The notes below the pieces were generated by a model. It had not been told where the DNA came from. It saw only the letters and a list, made by a program, of their open reading frames with translations, and did not search any database. A stretch of 64,000 nucleotides of DNA from SZUA-320 sp963707875 (GTDB lineage Bacteria > Gemmatimonadota > Gemmatimonadetes > Gemmatimonadales > GWC2-71-9). The translations under genes were made by a program, and so were the position numbers. Shown here one piece after another: positions 1 to 8,384 of this stretch (position 1 is its first letter; each line of letters begins with the position of its first letter). The stretch spans positions 186,001-250,000 of the forward strand of contig CAVPRU010000001.1 in NCBI GenBank assembly GCA_963707875.1, written 5' to 3'.

Positions 1-421
1 CATCGGCCAGGATCCCCTCGGACCCCGGCACCGTGGGGACCCCGGCTTCCTTGGCCAGACGGCGGGCGCTGGCCTTGTCCCCCATGGACCGGATCTGATC
101 GCCGGTGGGTCCGATGAAGGTGATGTTGCTGGCCCCGCAGGTGTCGGCGAACTCGGCGTTCTCCGCCAGAAACCCGTAGCCCGGATGAATCGCGTCGGCC
201 CCGGTGATCTCGGCGGCGGCGATGATCGCCGGAATCCGGAGGTAGGAAAGCCGGCTCGGGGGGGCGCCGATACAGACATCGTCATCGGCAAAGCGGACGT
301 GGAGTGACTCCCGATCGGCCTCGGAGTAGACCGCCACGGTCTTGATCCCGAGTTCGCGACACGCCCGGATGACCCGCAGGGCGATCTCCCCACGGTTGGC
401 AATGAGCACTTTCCTGAACAT
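1..421 (-). CDS. accC: Acetyl-CoA carboxylase biotin carboxylase subunit AccC (N-terminal part, cut by window edge)
   Basis: AccC carboxylates the biotin on AccB with ATP and bicarbonate, the first half-reaction of fatty acid synthesis. Only about the first 140 residues are in the window. The translation opens MFRKVLIANRGEIALRVIRA, the classic start of the biotin carboxylase N-terminal domain, and continues with HPGYGFLAEN and FIGPT segments. The ATG at 421 shares one base with the TGA of the upstream pilT gene, so the two are probably translationally coupled. The gene continues beyond position 1. Identity is very secure; pyruvate carboxylase is unlikely because accB lies just upstream. Confidence 0.95.
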   Translation of the reverse strand, partial: MFRKVLIANRGEIALRVIRACRELGIKTVAVYSEADRESLHVRFADDDVCIGAPPSRLSYLRIPAIIAAAEITGADAIHPGYGFLAENAEFADTCGASNITFIGPTGDQIRSMGDKASARRLAKEAGVPTVPGSEGILAD

Positions 422-1590
422 CAGGCGCCCCGGTCCCCCGCGGCGCCCGGCCTCTGGCTCGTGAGGCGGTGGTCGGAGGTCGCGGTGATCCCGGAAGCTC
501 GGAGGGCGAACTCGCCTGGACTGGAGCTGAAGAACACCGCGCTCTCGTAGCTGATCTCCCCCGCCTGGTACCATGTCATCAGGGATTGATCGAAGGTCTG
601 CATCCGGTAGGAGATCGACCCGTCGGCGATCAGGTCCGGAATATTGAGCGCCTTGGCCGCGTCCCGGATGTTGTCCGCCACGGCCGCGGTATTGATCAGC
701 ACTTCGGCCGCCGGTACCCGACCCTTGCCGTCCGCCCTGGGGACCAGTCGGAGCGAGACCACCGCCGCCAGCGCGGTGGAGAGCATCGAGCGAATCTCCA
801 GATGCTGGTGAGGTGGGTAGAACGACAGAATCCGGTTGATCGTCTGGCTGGCGTCGGTGGTATGCAGCGTCGAGAAGACCAGGTGGCCGGTGTCGGCGGC
901 CTTGAGCGCCGTGTCGAGCGTTTCCTGGTCCCGGATCTCACCGATCAGGATCACGTCCGGGTCCTGCCGCAGGATGTGCCGCAGGGCCGAGCCGAAGGAA
1001 ATCGTGTCGCTTCCGATCTCGCGCTGGGAGATGTTCGACAGGGCATCGCGGTGGAGGAACTCGATCGGATCCTCGACCGTGATCATGTTGACCCGGCGGT
1101 GACGGTTGATGTGGTTGATCATCGCCGCCAGCGCGGTGGACTTGCCCGAGCCGGTGACCCCGGTCACGAGGACCAGCCCACGGGGCTTGAGGGAGATCTC
1201 CTCCAGCACCTCGGGAAGATGCAGCTCGTGGATCGCCTTGACCTCGTAGGGAATCGAGCGGAGCGCAAAGGCGAGGGTGCCCCGCTGCTGATAGATGTTG
1301 GTCCGGAACCGGCCCACCCCCGGGACCCCGATGGCGAAGTCCGCCTCCTTGCGCTCGGCAAACTCCTTGATCTGGCGCGGGGTCATGATCTGCTCGGCCA
1401 GGGTCTTGAGGTCCTCGGGCCGCAGCGCCTGGGTATGGAGCGACGCCAGCTCGCCGTTGAGTCGGATGGAGGGCGGGCGGCCCACTTTCAGGTGCAGGTC
1501 CGACGCGCCCCGCTGCACCATCTGAGAAATCGCCTGCTTGAAATTGAAGACCGGTGCCGCCGCGAAACCTTCGACGTCGTGATCAACCAT
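421..1590 (-). CDS. pilT: PilT-family twitching motility ATPase
   Basis: PilT is a hexameric cytoplasmic ATPase that powers type IV pilus retraction. From the ATG at 1590 the protein has 389 residues, close to the usual PilT length. Visible motifs are a Walker A GVTGSGKST (about 144-152), a Walker B region VILIGEIRD (about 213-221) and a His box TGHLVFSTLHTTDA (about 234-247). A start at 1647 is possible but would lie deep inside accB and adds an unconserved tail. The chosen start overlaps accB by 8 bases. The position between accB and accC is unusual and no other pilus gene is in the window. A PilU-like paralog cannot be excluded. Confidence 0.9.
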   Translation of the reverse strand: MVDHDVEGFAAAPVFNFKQAISQMVQRGASDLHLKVGRPPSIRLNGELASLHTQALRPEDLKTLAEQIMTPRQIKEFAERKEADFAIGVPGVGRFRTNIYQQRGTLAFALRSIPYEVKAIHELHLPEVLEEISLKPRGLVLVTGVTGSGKSTALAAMINHINRHRRVNMITVEDPIEFLHRDALSNISQREIGSDTISFGSALRHILRQDPDVILIGEIRDQETLDTALKAADTGHLVFSTLHTTDASQTINRILSFYPPHQHLEIRSMLSTALAAVVSLRLVPRADGKGRVPAAEVLINTAAVADNIRDAAKALNIPDLIADGSISYRMQTFDQSLMTWYQAGEISYESAVFFSSSPGEFALRASGITATSDHRLTSQRPGAAGDRGA

Positions 1591-2107
1591 TCGGATCCAC
1601 CCGGAAGAGAACCTGGCCGTATTCGACCGGTTGCGCATCATCGACACAGATCTCCCGTACCACCCCGCTCAACTCGGCCTCGATCTCGTTCATGATCTTC
1701 ATGGCCTCCACGATGCAGACCGTCTGCCCCGGCGTGATCCGCTGGCCGACCCGGACATAGGCCTCAGCGCCGGGTTCGGGACAGGAATAGTAGGTCCCCA
1801 CCATCGGCGACTTGATCTCCTTCAGGGGTGATACGGGGCTGACCGGGGCGGCGCTCTCCCCGACCGGCACCGCCAGCGGGGTTGATGGCATGATGGCCTG
1901 TGCCATCATCGGCGTGACCCCGAGGCCATGGGCGGTGCGGGTGATCACCACCCCGGTCCCGAACATGCCCTTGACCTCGATCGACCCAACCTCGGGTGAG
2001 GCGCGCAGCAGCTCGACCAGGCGCTTCACGTCCTTGAGGTCGACCCCCTTGGTGCCGGGGGTCTTGGCGAGCAAATCGGCAATCTGCTGAATCTCGTCAG
2101 GTGTCAT
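1583..2107 (-). CDS. accB: Biotin carboxyl carrier protein of acetyl-CoA carboxylase
   Basis: AccB carries biotin between the biotin carboxylase and carboxyltransferase parts of acetyl-CoA carboxylase. The 174-residue protein has an N-terminal helical region, a Pro/Ala/Val-rich hinge (about 60-95) and a C-terminal biotinyl domain. The biotinylation site is EAMKIMNE, with the modified lysine at residue 137. A PMVGTYY segment begins the domain, as in BCCP. It lies downstream of the M24 peptidase gene and upstream of pilT and accC, matching the common aroQ-pepP-accB-accC order except for the inserted pilT and the absence of efp. Confidence 0.95.
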   Translation of the reverse strand: MTPDEIQQIADLLAKTPGTKGVDLKDVKRLVELLRASPEVGSIEVKGMFGTGVVITRTAHGLGVTPMMAQAIMPSTPLAVPVGESAAPVSPVSPLKEIKSPMVGTYYSCPEPGAEAYVRVGQRITPGQTVCIVEAMKIMNEIEAELSGVVREICVDDAQPVEYGQVLFRVDPNG

Positions 2108-2157
2108 GGTATGTAGTGAGAGGGTAGTCTGTCCCGGACCAGCCGCGGGGGAGCGAC

Positions 2158-3246
2158 CTACCGGACAACAAGAAGCTCATGGGACGGTGCCGAAAGATAC
2201 TCGGCTCCCCCCGCCCGCACGACGACGTCATCCTCGATTCGAATGCCTCCCCAACCCTCAAGATAGACGCCCGGCTCCACAGTGACCACCGCCCCGGGGT
2301 AGACCGCGTTGTGGACAGAACGTGCAAGTCGTGGCGCTTCATGGAGTTCAAGCCCGATTCCGTGGCCAGTCGAATGCAGGATTCCGGCCCTGAACCCAGC
2401 CCCCTCGAGGGCCGCCCGAGTGGCCTCGTCCACCTCAGGACCGGTGCGACCCGCCGCCAGCGCATCGAACGCCGCCCGCTGGGCCCCGAGCACCGCCGCA
2501 TGGACCTCCCGCTGGCGATCGGTCGGTTCGGCCCCGACCACCACCGTCCGGGTCAGGTCGGAGCAGTAGCCCTCCAGCCTGGCGCCGAAGTCAAGCAACA
2601 GAAGGTCCCCGGCCCCGACCACCCGATTGGAGGTTTCCGCGTGGGGCAGAGCCGACCGGGGCCCCGAGCCGACGATCGTCGGAAACGGGTGCCATTCCCC
2701 GCCCCGCCCTCGGAGCTCGGCCTCGAGCCGGGCGGCGATCTGGCGTTCGCTCTGCCCGACCCGGATGGTCTCCAGTACCACCGCCAGGGCCTCCTGGGCC
2801 AGCGCCACAGCCCGTCGGATCGACTCGATCTCTCCGGCGTCCTTGACGGCCCGGAGGTCTTCCACGGTGCCCACCACCGGCTCCAGCCGCCCGGGCCAGA
2901 CCCCCTGCAGCCGCTCGGCGCTCGCGACCGTCAGCCGGTCCGATTCAAAACCGAGGCTCCGGACTGTCCGGCCGGTCAGGACCAGCCGAAGCCGGTCCCA
3001 GAGGTTCACCGGTTCGATTTCCACCGAGGCAGCGCCATGGGCCTCGGCGGGAGCCTGCGTGGAGTACCGACTGTCGGTGATCAGCACCGAGCGTTCCGAG
3101 TCGACCAGGAGCATCCCGGCCGAGCCGCTGAAGCCCGTCAGATACCGAATATTGGGAAGATGGGAAACGAGGAGAGCGTCGACCCCCCGCTCGCCCAACC
3201 GGCGTCGAAGGGCTGCGAGACGATCAGGCCGTCGATCTGGCCGCAT
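2158..3246 (-). CDS. pepP: M24-family Xaa-Pro aminopeptidase
   Basis: This is a cytoplasmic metallopeptidase of the aminopeptidase P/prolidase family that removes residues next to proline. The 362-residue protein has a creatinase-type N-terminal domain (about 1-130) and an M24 pita-bread catalytic domain. The five metal ligands can be placed as Asp219, Asp230, His295 (in HSTGHGIG), Glu324 (VEPGVY) and Glu338 (RIEDD), with His202 near the active site. The ATG at 3246 overlaps aroQ by 23 bases. The family is certain; the choice between aminopeptidase P and dipeptidase (PepQ) is not settled by sequence alone. Confidence 0.9.
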   Translation of the reverse strand: MRPDRRPDRLAALRRRLGERGVDALLVSHLPNIRYLTGFSGSAGMLLVDSERSVLITDSRYSTQAPAEAHGAASVEIEPVNLWDRLRLVLTGRTVRSLGFESDRLTVASAERLQGVWPGRLEPVVGTVEDLRAVKDAGEIESIRRAVALAQEALAVVLETIRVGQSERQIAARLEAELRGRGGEWHPFPTIVGSGPRSALPHAETSNRVVGAGDLLLLDFGARLEGYCSDLTRTVVVGAEPTDRQREVHAAVLGAQRAAFDALAAGRTGPEVDEATRAALEGAGFRAGILHSTGHGIGLELHEAPRLARSVHNAVYPGAVVTVEPGVYLEGWGGIRIEDDVVVRAGGAEYLSAPSHELLVVR

Positions 3247-3700
3247 TCCAACGGTGGTGCAGAGCGGTGAGGGCGAGAACGTAGCTCCGGGCTCCGAACC
3301 CCGCGATGACCCCGACAGCCAGGTCAGCGAGCAGGGAGTGATGGCGCTCCGGTTCCCGGGCGAAGACGTTCGACAGGTGCACCTCGACGAAAGGCAGCTT
3401 GACCGCGAGCAGCGCGTCGCGCAGCGCCAGGCTGGTGTGGGTGTAGCCAGCCGCGTTGAGGATCAGGGCGTCCGCCTGGCCCTGCAGCTGCTGGATGGCA
3501 TCCACGAGAGGACCCTCGTGATTGCTCTGGGACCAGGACACGACGGCCCCGAGTCGCTCCGCCTCTTCCCGCACCATGGCCTCGATCTCCGCCAGGGTGT
3601 GATGTCCATAGATCTCCGGCTCACGCTGGCCGAGCAGATTGAGATTCGGGCCGTTGAGCACGGCCACCCGAAAACTCAACGCTTCAGGCCCCGGAGCCAC
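3224..3700 (-). CDS. aroQ: Type II 3-dehydroquinate dehydratase
   Basis: AroQ converts 3-dehydroquinate to 3-dehydroshikimate in the shikimate pathway. The protein carries VLNGPNLNLLGQREPEIYG near the start with the catalytic tyrosine (Tyr31 from the GTG start), SNHEG, the NAAGYTHTS substrate loop, EVHLSN and the REPERH region, all typical of the small dodecameric type II enzyme. The start is uncertain: GTG at 3700 overlaps the upstream TPR gene by 25 bases, while a TTG at 3679 would give a compact TTGA overlap with its stop and still keep every motif. Confidence 0.95.
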   Translation of the reverse strand: MAPGPEALSFRVAVLNGPNLNLLGQREPEIYGHHTLAEIEAMVREEAERLGAVVSWSQSNHEGPLVDAIQQLQGQADALILNAAGYTHTSLALRDALLAVKLPFVEVHLSNVFAREPERHHSLLADLAVGVIAGFGARSYVLALTALHHRWNAARSTA

Positions 3701-5766
3701 TCGTTGAACTGCTCCAGGTGTTCCGACTCCGTCGAGACCGCTGCGGTCGGCGCATCGTCCCCGCCGGAGGCGGCCCCGAAGAACTCATCGTAGGAAGGCT
3801 CCTCCGACGACGACTCGGAGGCCGGAGTGGCCGGGGTGGCGTGCGGCCGTTCCTCAGCGGCAATGGCGGGCTGAGCCGCGGCAGCGTCCTCACCGAACAC
3901 ATCGGCGAGCGACAACGGCCCCCCGGCATCCCGGGTTGGCTCACCGGCCGGCCCGCGTTCGATGGCCGGAGGGAGAATGGACGAGTCGGTCGCGGGCGGC
4001 GGCGCCTCCAGCACTTCCCGAAGGAACGTGGGCACCGTCACCCCGCCGGTATCCGCCGCTGCACAGCGTCGGGCGGGGGTGCTGGGCTGAGCGGCTTCGG
4101 GCATCACGATGGGTTTCGGTTTGGCCTGCGCCACTTCCAGCTCGAGCCGGCCGATGACCCCCTCGAGGTGACGGTACTCGGGGTCGACCACCAGTTGCCG
4201 ATAGACCGCCAGGGCGAGATCCCGGTGCCCTTGGCGGAGGAACAACTCCGCCATCGACTCGGTGACGATGAACTCGGCCTCGGCAACCATCTCCTCGGGT
4301 TCCTCGGCCTCAGGCGAGGCTTCGTCCTCGGGCAATTCAGACTCTTGGTCCAGTGCCGACGGCGCGAACGACTCGACCGAAGCCACCGTGGCTTCGATCG
4401 GCTCCCCGGCGGTCGCGGCCTCCGGCTCGACAAAGGGCGAAGCCCACGCGGTCACCAGGGCGCTCTCCTCACGGTCAGCATCAGCATCAGCATCGGGATC
4501 AGTATCAGCGGCGGCACCGGCTTCGAGTTCAGCCTCAGGTTCGGCTTCCGCTTCGTCCTCGGCTGCTTCCTCTGCTTCGTCCTCGATCAGCGCAAGGTCC
4601 TCGATCGCTACCTCCGCCACCGCCGACGCCTCAACCGGGATCGGGAGTGGGTCCACTTCGACTGGCTCCGGCGATTCCGTCGGTTCCTCGGTGATTTCGG
4701 CCTCAGCATCGACGCCAGCCTCGGCCTCGATCAGGTCGGCCTCGACCACCTCGGCTTCGACCAGTTCGGCTACGACCAGGTCGGCTACGACCTCATCGGG
4801 CTCCGGGGCCCGTGGCGTCCAGCCCACCGGCCCGTCATCGGCCGGAGTTGCATCGGTCGCCCCGGCGCTGACCTCCTCGCGGTCGGCATCATCGTCCTCG
4901 GCCTTGCGATCGGCATCATCGTCGTCCGCTTCCCGGCCGGCAGCGATGCTCGGGGCCGGGGCCGATGTTGGTGTCGGGTCCTCGCTCCGCTGGCCACGCC
5001 AGGCGGCCCAAGAGGACCACCTTGAGGTGGCCGGCTCTTCCACGGGAGCCTCCTCCACGGGTTCCGGGAAACCGGGGGCATCGGCTTCGGTGGATTCCGA
5101 CGTGGCAGCCTCGAGATATTCCCGGAATGGCCCGTCGGAGTCGTTGGTGACCAGGCCGTCGACCGGCTCGGCGCTCGACGCGGAGGGATCCTCCACCGCC
5201 GAAGGCGACTTGAGGCCGCCGGGCATCCACTCGGCCCACTGCGAGGGCTGGGTGGCTGGGGCTGGCTCCTCGACAACCGGCTCCTCGGTCTCGAGTTCCT
5301 TCATCGCCGGGGGCAACGGCTCGGCTGCGAACTGTGCCTGGGCCGGGGCGTTGGTGGGGTCGGGAGCAGCCCGGAGTCGCGCCAGGGCGTCACGGGCGTC
5401 GGAATCTCCCCGGTCCACCTCGAGGAGAACCTCCAGCCGTTCGATCGCCAGATCGGGCCGACCAGTCCGCTCATAAACTTCAGCCACACCTCGGAGGGCA
5501 ATCGGGTTGACCGGATCGCGGGCCAGGGCCTGTTGGAACGCCGCTTCTGCCTCAGCAAGCGATTCGCTGTCCAGGCCGCAGCGGCCCTTCACGATGAGAG
5601 CAGGGATGTACTCGGGGTGCTGACCCAGACCCTGTTCGAGGATCTCCAGAGCGCGCCCGGGATCGCCCGCTTTCCGGTAGGCTTCGGCAAGCGGTGCGAA
5701 CATCAGCCCGGTGGGGTTTTCCGTCCACCGTCGCTCGAGTTTTTCGATGTCTCCGGAGATCGCCAT
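3676..5766 (-). CDS. TPR protein with a long acidic Ala/Glu/Asp-rich linker
   Basis: This 696-residue protein has no signal peptide, so it is probably cytoplasmic. Residues about 15-130 form tandem tetratricopeptide repeats (for example LAEAYRKAGDPGRALEILEQ). A very long, low-complexity stretch rich in Ala, Glu, Asp and Pro follows (about 140-500), including a pentapeptide repeat. Another TPR-like helix pair then appears (AELFLRQGHRDLALAVYRQL), and a second low-complexity tail follows. TPRs usually bind partner proteins; no catalytic motif is visible. It is the first gene of the run leading to aroQ, pepP, accB, pilT and accC, and is divergent from ppiD. Function unknown. Confidence 0.8.
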   Translation of the reverse strand: MAISGDIEKLERRWTENPTGLMFAPLAEAYRKAGDPGRALEILEQGLGQHPEYIPALIVKGRCGLDSESLAEAEAAFQQALARDPVNPIALRGVAEVYERTGRPDLAIERLEVLLEVDRGDSDARDALARLRAAPDPTNAPAQAQFAAEPLPPAMKELETEEPVVEEPAPATQPSQWAEWMPGGLKSPSAVEDPSASSAEPVDGLVTNDSDGPFREYLEAATSESTEADAPGFPEPVEEAPVEEPATSRWSSWAAWRGQRSEDPTPTSAPAPSIAAGREADDDDADRKAEDDDADREEVSAGATDATPADDGPVGWTPRAPEPDEVVADLVVAELVEAEVVEADLIEAEAGVDAEAEITEEPTESPEPVEVDPLPIPVEASAVAEVAIEDLALIEDEAEEAAEDEAEAEPEAELEAGAAADTDPDADADADREESALVTAWASPFVEPEAATAGEPIEATVASVESFAPSALDQESELPEDEASPEAEEPEEMVAEAEFIVTESMAELFLRQGHRDLALAVYRQLVVDPEYRHLEGVIGRLELEVAQAKPKPIVMPEAAQPSTPARRCAAADTGGVTVPTFLREVLEAPPPATDSSILPPAIERGPAGEPTRDAGGPLSLADVFGEDAAAAQPAIAAEERPHATPATPASESSSEEPSYDEFFGAASGGDDAPTAAVSTESEHLEQFNEWLRGLKR
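4726..4800 (-). repeat. Five tandem 15-base units encoding an acidic pentapeptide repeat
   Basis: Five consecutive 15-base units with the pattern (c/t)(t/a)cga.caN.tcgg(c/g) run head to tail here. On the minus strand they encode DEVVA, DLVVA, ELVEA, EVVEA and DLIEA, that is [D/E]-x-V/I-V/E-A. They sit in the acidic linker of the TPR protein. A shorter run of Asp-Ala codons is nearby at about 4475-4505. Such tracts usually expand and contract by replication slippage. Confidence 0.7.
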
Positions 5767-5853
5767 GTCGTCTCACACGTAAGTCGTTGTGGCGCTTGGA
5801 CTAAGAGTACTCCCGCGCCTCGGTGGTGTCAAATTGGCTCGCCCGACTCCAGC

Positions 5854-5882
5854 TTGAGCTTCAGCGGTGTTCTGCGTAGACT
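5854..5882 (+). promoter_or_regulatory. Putative sigma70 promoter of ppiD
   Basis: TTGAGC (5854-5859) and TAGACT (5877-5882) are separated by 17 bases, each matching the sigma70 consensus at 4 of 6 positions. Transcription would start near 5889. That is downstream of the ATG at 5884 and upstream of the ATG at 5926, which supports the later start for ppiD. Confidence 0.4.
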
Positions 5883-5925
5883 TATGCCTCTTTTTTCTCG
5901 CACCCAGGCAGGGGTCGTTCAGCCC

Positions 5926-7758
5926 ATGATGCAGGCCTTCCGAAACAGCGCTACTCCGCTCATCACCATTGTGGCCGTCGCGTTCTTTGCGTGGCTCGTG
6001 TTTGATCTCAGCGGGCTGACCGGCGGTACCGGTTTCCTGACCACCACGTCCGTCGGCAAGATCAACGGGCAATCGGTGGAATCCAGAGCGTTCCAGGAGG
6101 CGGTGTCTCGGGCGACCGAACAGCGCCAGCGCGAGTCCACCCAGTCCCTTGGTATTGCTGAGGTTTCGCAAATTCGGGACCAAGTATGGGAACAGTTCAT
6201 CCAGGAGCGAATTCTGGAGGAGGAATATCGCCGAATCGGTATCTCCGTATCCCCACAGGAGATAGCTGAGGCCATCCGATACGCCCCTCCACCCGAATTC
6301 CAGCAACAGGCCGAATTTCAGACGGACGGGACCTTCGACCAGACGAAATATGAGCGATGGCTCGCATCCTCCGGGGGTCAGGCCCTTATCCCGCTGCTGG
6401 ATGCCCAGTACCGGGGCCAGATCCTGCAGAGCAAGCTCGCCCGCCACTTGGTCGCCGACGTCTACCCCTCCGACCCCGAACTGTGGGAGCGGTACCGGGA
6501 CCTGAACGAAATGGCCACTGTGGGCGTGGTCAAGGTGGGTCAGGAGGTTGTGACCGATGCGTCGATCACCGTGACCCCCACTGAGGTTGGAGAGTACTAC
6601 GGGGCGCATCCAGACGAATTCAAAACCGGCCGGACGGCATGGCTCAGCTACCTGGTGCTCGATCGTCGGCCGATCGCCTCAGATACCATGGCAGCTCAGG
6701 ATCGGGCCCTGGCGATCCGGGCGGAGATCGTGGGAGGGGTCGCGTTCGAGGAGGTCGCCCGGCGCGAGTCGGCCGACACCATCTCCGGCAGCCAGGGGGG
6801 AGATCTCGGAGAGTGGAGCCGAGGATCGTTCGACCCGACGTTCGAAACCGCGGCCTGGGCACTGCCGCTCAACACCGTGTCTCAGCCGGTCGCGACCCCG
6901 TTCGGCTACCACCTGATCGAGATCACCAAGCGCTCGGCGGACAAGGTCACCGGGCGACACATCCTGATTCCGATTGAAGTTACCGGCGCCCATCGGGAGG
7001 AGCTCGATACCCGGGCCGACAGCCTGGAGGCCTTGGCGGCGGACGTGCTCGACCCGGCTGCCCTCGACACGGCCGCGCGAGCCATGGGCCTTCAGATCAT
7101 CCGGACCGGCGCGGTGGTCGAGGGTGGGGAGCAGACGACCATCCCTGACGCGATGATCTGGGCATTCACGGCCGAGGTTGGCGAGAACAGCCCGGTGATC
7201 GAGACCCCGGGAGCCTTCTTCGTGTTCCGGGTGGACAGCACCCGGGCGGCGGGTGTCCCCCCGATGGCCGCCATCCGACCCGAAATCGAGAATCGAATCC
7301 GCCGGCAGCGGAAGGCCGCCGAGGCCCGAAAGCTGGGGCAGGAACTGGCCACCCGGAGCCGGGCCGACGGCCTGGCCAATGCAGCCGCGTCGCTGGGGCT
7401 CAGCTACAGCGTGAGCGGACCGTTCAACCGGGTGAATGCCGGGACACTGGGCGGACAGGCGGCGGGGGCCGCGTTCGCGCTTGCCCCCGGCGAGGTGTCG
7501 GGCCCGGTCGAATGGCAGGGCGGCTTCTGGGTGCTGCAGGGTGTGAGCCGGACGGCGGCAGACAGCACGCAATTCGTGGCCAGCCTCCCCGCGTTCCGGG
7601 AGCAGGCGCTCGGGAGCGCCAGCCAACTCCTGATCCGGCAGTACTTCACCGCGCTTCGGGCCAAGGCCAAGGTGGTGGACAATCGGAGGGTGATCTATCA
7701 AACCGCGGCTCAGGCGGAGGCAGCGGCCGGAGCGATCCCGGGGCAGAACCCCCGATAG
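5926..7758 (+). CDS. ppiD: PpiD/SurA-type peptidylprolyl isomerase, inner-membrane anchored
   Basis: This is a periplasmic folding chaperone tethered to the inner membrane. From the ATG at 5926 it has 610 residues: a short cytoplasmic start (MMQAFRNSATP), one membrane helix (about 10-30), a SurA-N-like helical chaperone region, a parvulin (PPIC) domain around GGDLGEWSRGSF and FGYHLIEI, then a second helical region. An in-frame ATG at 5884 adds 14 residues, but the likely promoter sits too close to it. It is one of only two protein genes on the plus strand. It is divergent from the TPR gene and convergent with tatA. It should act with BamD and LptD in outer membrane protein biogenesis. Confidence 0.85.
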   Translation: MMQAFRNSATPLITIVAVAFFAWLVFDLSGLTGGTGFLTTTSVGKINGQSVESRAFQEAVSRATEQRQRESTQSLGIAEVSQIRDQVWEQFIQERILEEEYRRIGISVSPQEIAEAIRYAPPPEFQQQAEFQTDGTFDQTKYERWLASSGGQALIPLLDAQYRGQILQSKLARHLVADVYPSDPELWERYRDLNEMATVGVVKVGQEVVTDASITVTPTEVGEYYGAHPDEFKTGRTAWLSYLVLDRRPIASDTMAAQDRALAIRAEIVGGVAFEEVARRESADTISGSQGGDLGEWSRGSFDPTFETAAWALPLNTVSQPVATPFGYHLIEITKRSADKVTGRHILIPIEVTGAHREELDTRADSLEALAADVLDPAALDTAARAMGLQIIRTGAVVEGGEQTTIPDAMIWAFTAEVGENSPVIETPGAFFVFRVDSTRAAGVPPMAAIRPEIENRIRRQRKAAEARKLGQELATRSRADGLANAAASLGLSYSVSGPFNRVNAGTLGGQAAGAAFALAPGEVSGPVEWQGGFWVLQGVSRTAADSTQFVASLPAFREQALGSASQLLIRQYFTALRAKAKVVDNRRVIYQTAAQAEAAAGAIPGQNPR

Positions 7759-7775
7759 CTGGTCCGGGGGCCAAG

Positions 7776-7813
7776 ACGCACAAGGGCGACCTGCGAGGGT
7801 CGCCCTTGTGCGT
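7776..7813. terminator. Perfect 15-bp hairpin between convergent ppiD and tatA
   Basis: ACGCACAAGGGCGAC (7776-7790) and its exact reverse complement (7799-7813) flank an 8-base loop. The hairpin is 17 bases past the ppiD stop and 16 bases past the tatA stop on the other strand, so it probably terminates both. Neither side has a clear T-run, so classical Rho-independent action is uncertain. Confidence 0.6.
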
Positions 7814-7829
7814 GGGTGGCGTTGCGCGG

Positions 7830-8087
7830 CTATTGGGAAAGCCGTTTGGGCTCGCCGCTGCTGCTGGTGCCGCTGCTGTTCTGGTCGGGACTGTCAATTC
7901 GGCGAGCGGCCGGACCATCGTCCGGAGGCAGATTGCTGACCGAATTATTGACCTCCGAGAGGCTCCGCTTGAACTCGCGAATTCCCTTGCCCATCGAAGC
8001 CCCGATCTCCGGCAGCCGCTTGGCGCCGAACAGCAGGAGGACCACGGCCAGGATGGCCAGGATTTCGCCGAAACCGAGATTGGGCAT
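7830..8087 (-). CDS. tatA: Sec-independent protein translocase TatA/TatE
   Basis: TatA forms the pore-like element of the twin-arginine translocase, which exports folded proteins across the inner membrane. The 85-residue protein has an N-terminal membrane helix (GFGEILAILAVVLLLFGAKR, about 5-24), the FGAKRLPE hinge, an amphipathic helix (IGASMGKGIREFKRSL) and a polar Ser/Pro-rich tail, exactly the TatA layout. The tail is short and unconserved. TatC is encoded 5 kb away (12935-16399). No separate TatB is seen in the window, so this protein may serve both roles. Confidence 0.93.
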   Translation of the reverse strand: MPNLGFGEILAILAVVLLLFGAKRLPEIGASMGKGIREFKRSLSEVNNSVSNLPPDDGPAARRIDSPDQNSSGTSSSGEPKRLSQ

Positions 8088-8111
8088 TAGGCGCTCCGCG
8101 TGCCTTGGGGA

Positions 8112-8384
8112 TCAGAACAGGGACCGGGCCACCAGGTAAGCCAGCACCACGCCGACCACGCTGAGCAGCGAGACGTCCAGCCCTACCGGGCCCAAGGTGA
8201 AGTTTACCACCAGGAGATCGATCTGGGCAGGGCCGAACGACGGCTGGACCGCAAAGGTGAAGAAATCCTTGGTCGGGCTCTCCGGGAGGAACCGCCGGAG
8301 GAGGGCGGTCATGAAACCACCCAGCAGGAACCCCATCGTCAGAACTCCGAGGTGGTAAAGGGGCCGTCGTGGACCACCGCGCAT
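8112..8384 (-). CDS. DUF4321-family small membrane protein
   Basis: This is a 90-residue protein with two hydrophobic segments: LGVLTMGFLLGGFMTALL (about 12-29) and a C-terminal helix (SLLSVVGVVLAYLVARSLF). Between them lies a patch of the type P.xGPAQIDLLVVNFTLGPVGLDV. The two-helix layout with a conserved LGP.GL.V patch before the second helix matches what I know of the DUF4321 family, whose function is unknown. Its ATG shares one base with the stop of the polyprenyl synthase gene, so they are co-translated. A role linked to lipid or envelope metabolism is a guess from context only. Confidence 0.7.
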   Translation of the reverse strand: MRGGPRRPLYHLGVLTMGFLLGGFMTALLRRFLPESPTKDFFTFAVQPSFGPAQIDLLVVNFTLGPVGLDVSLLSVVGVVLAYLVARSLF

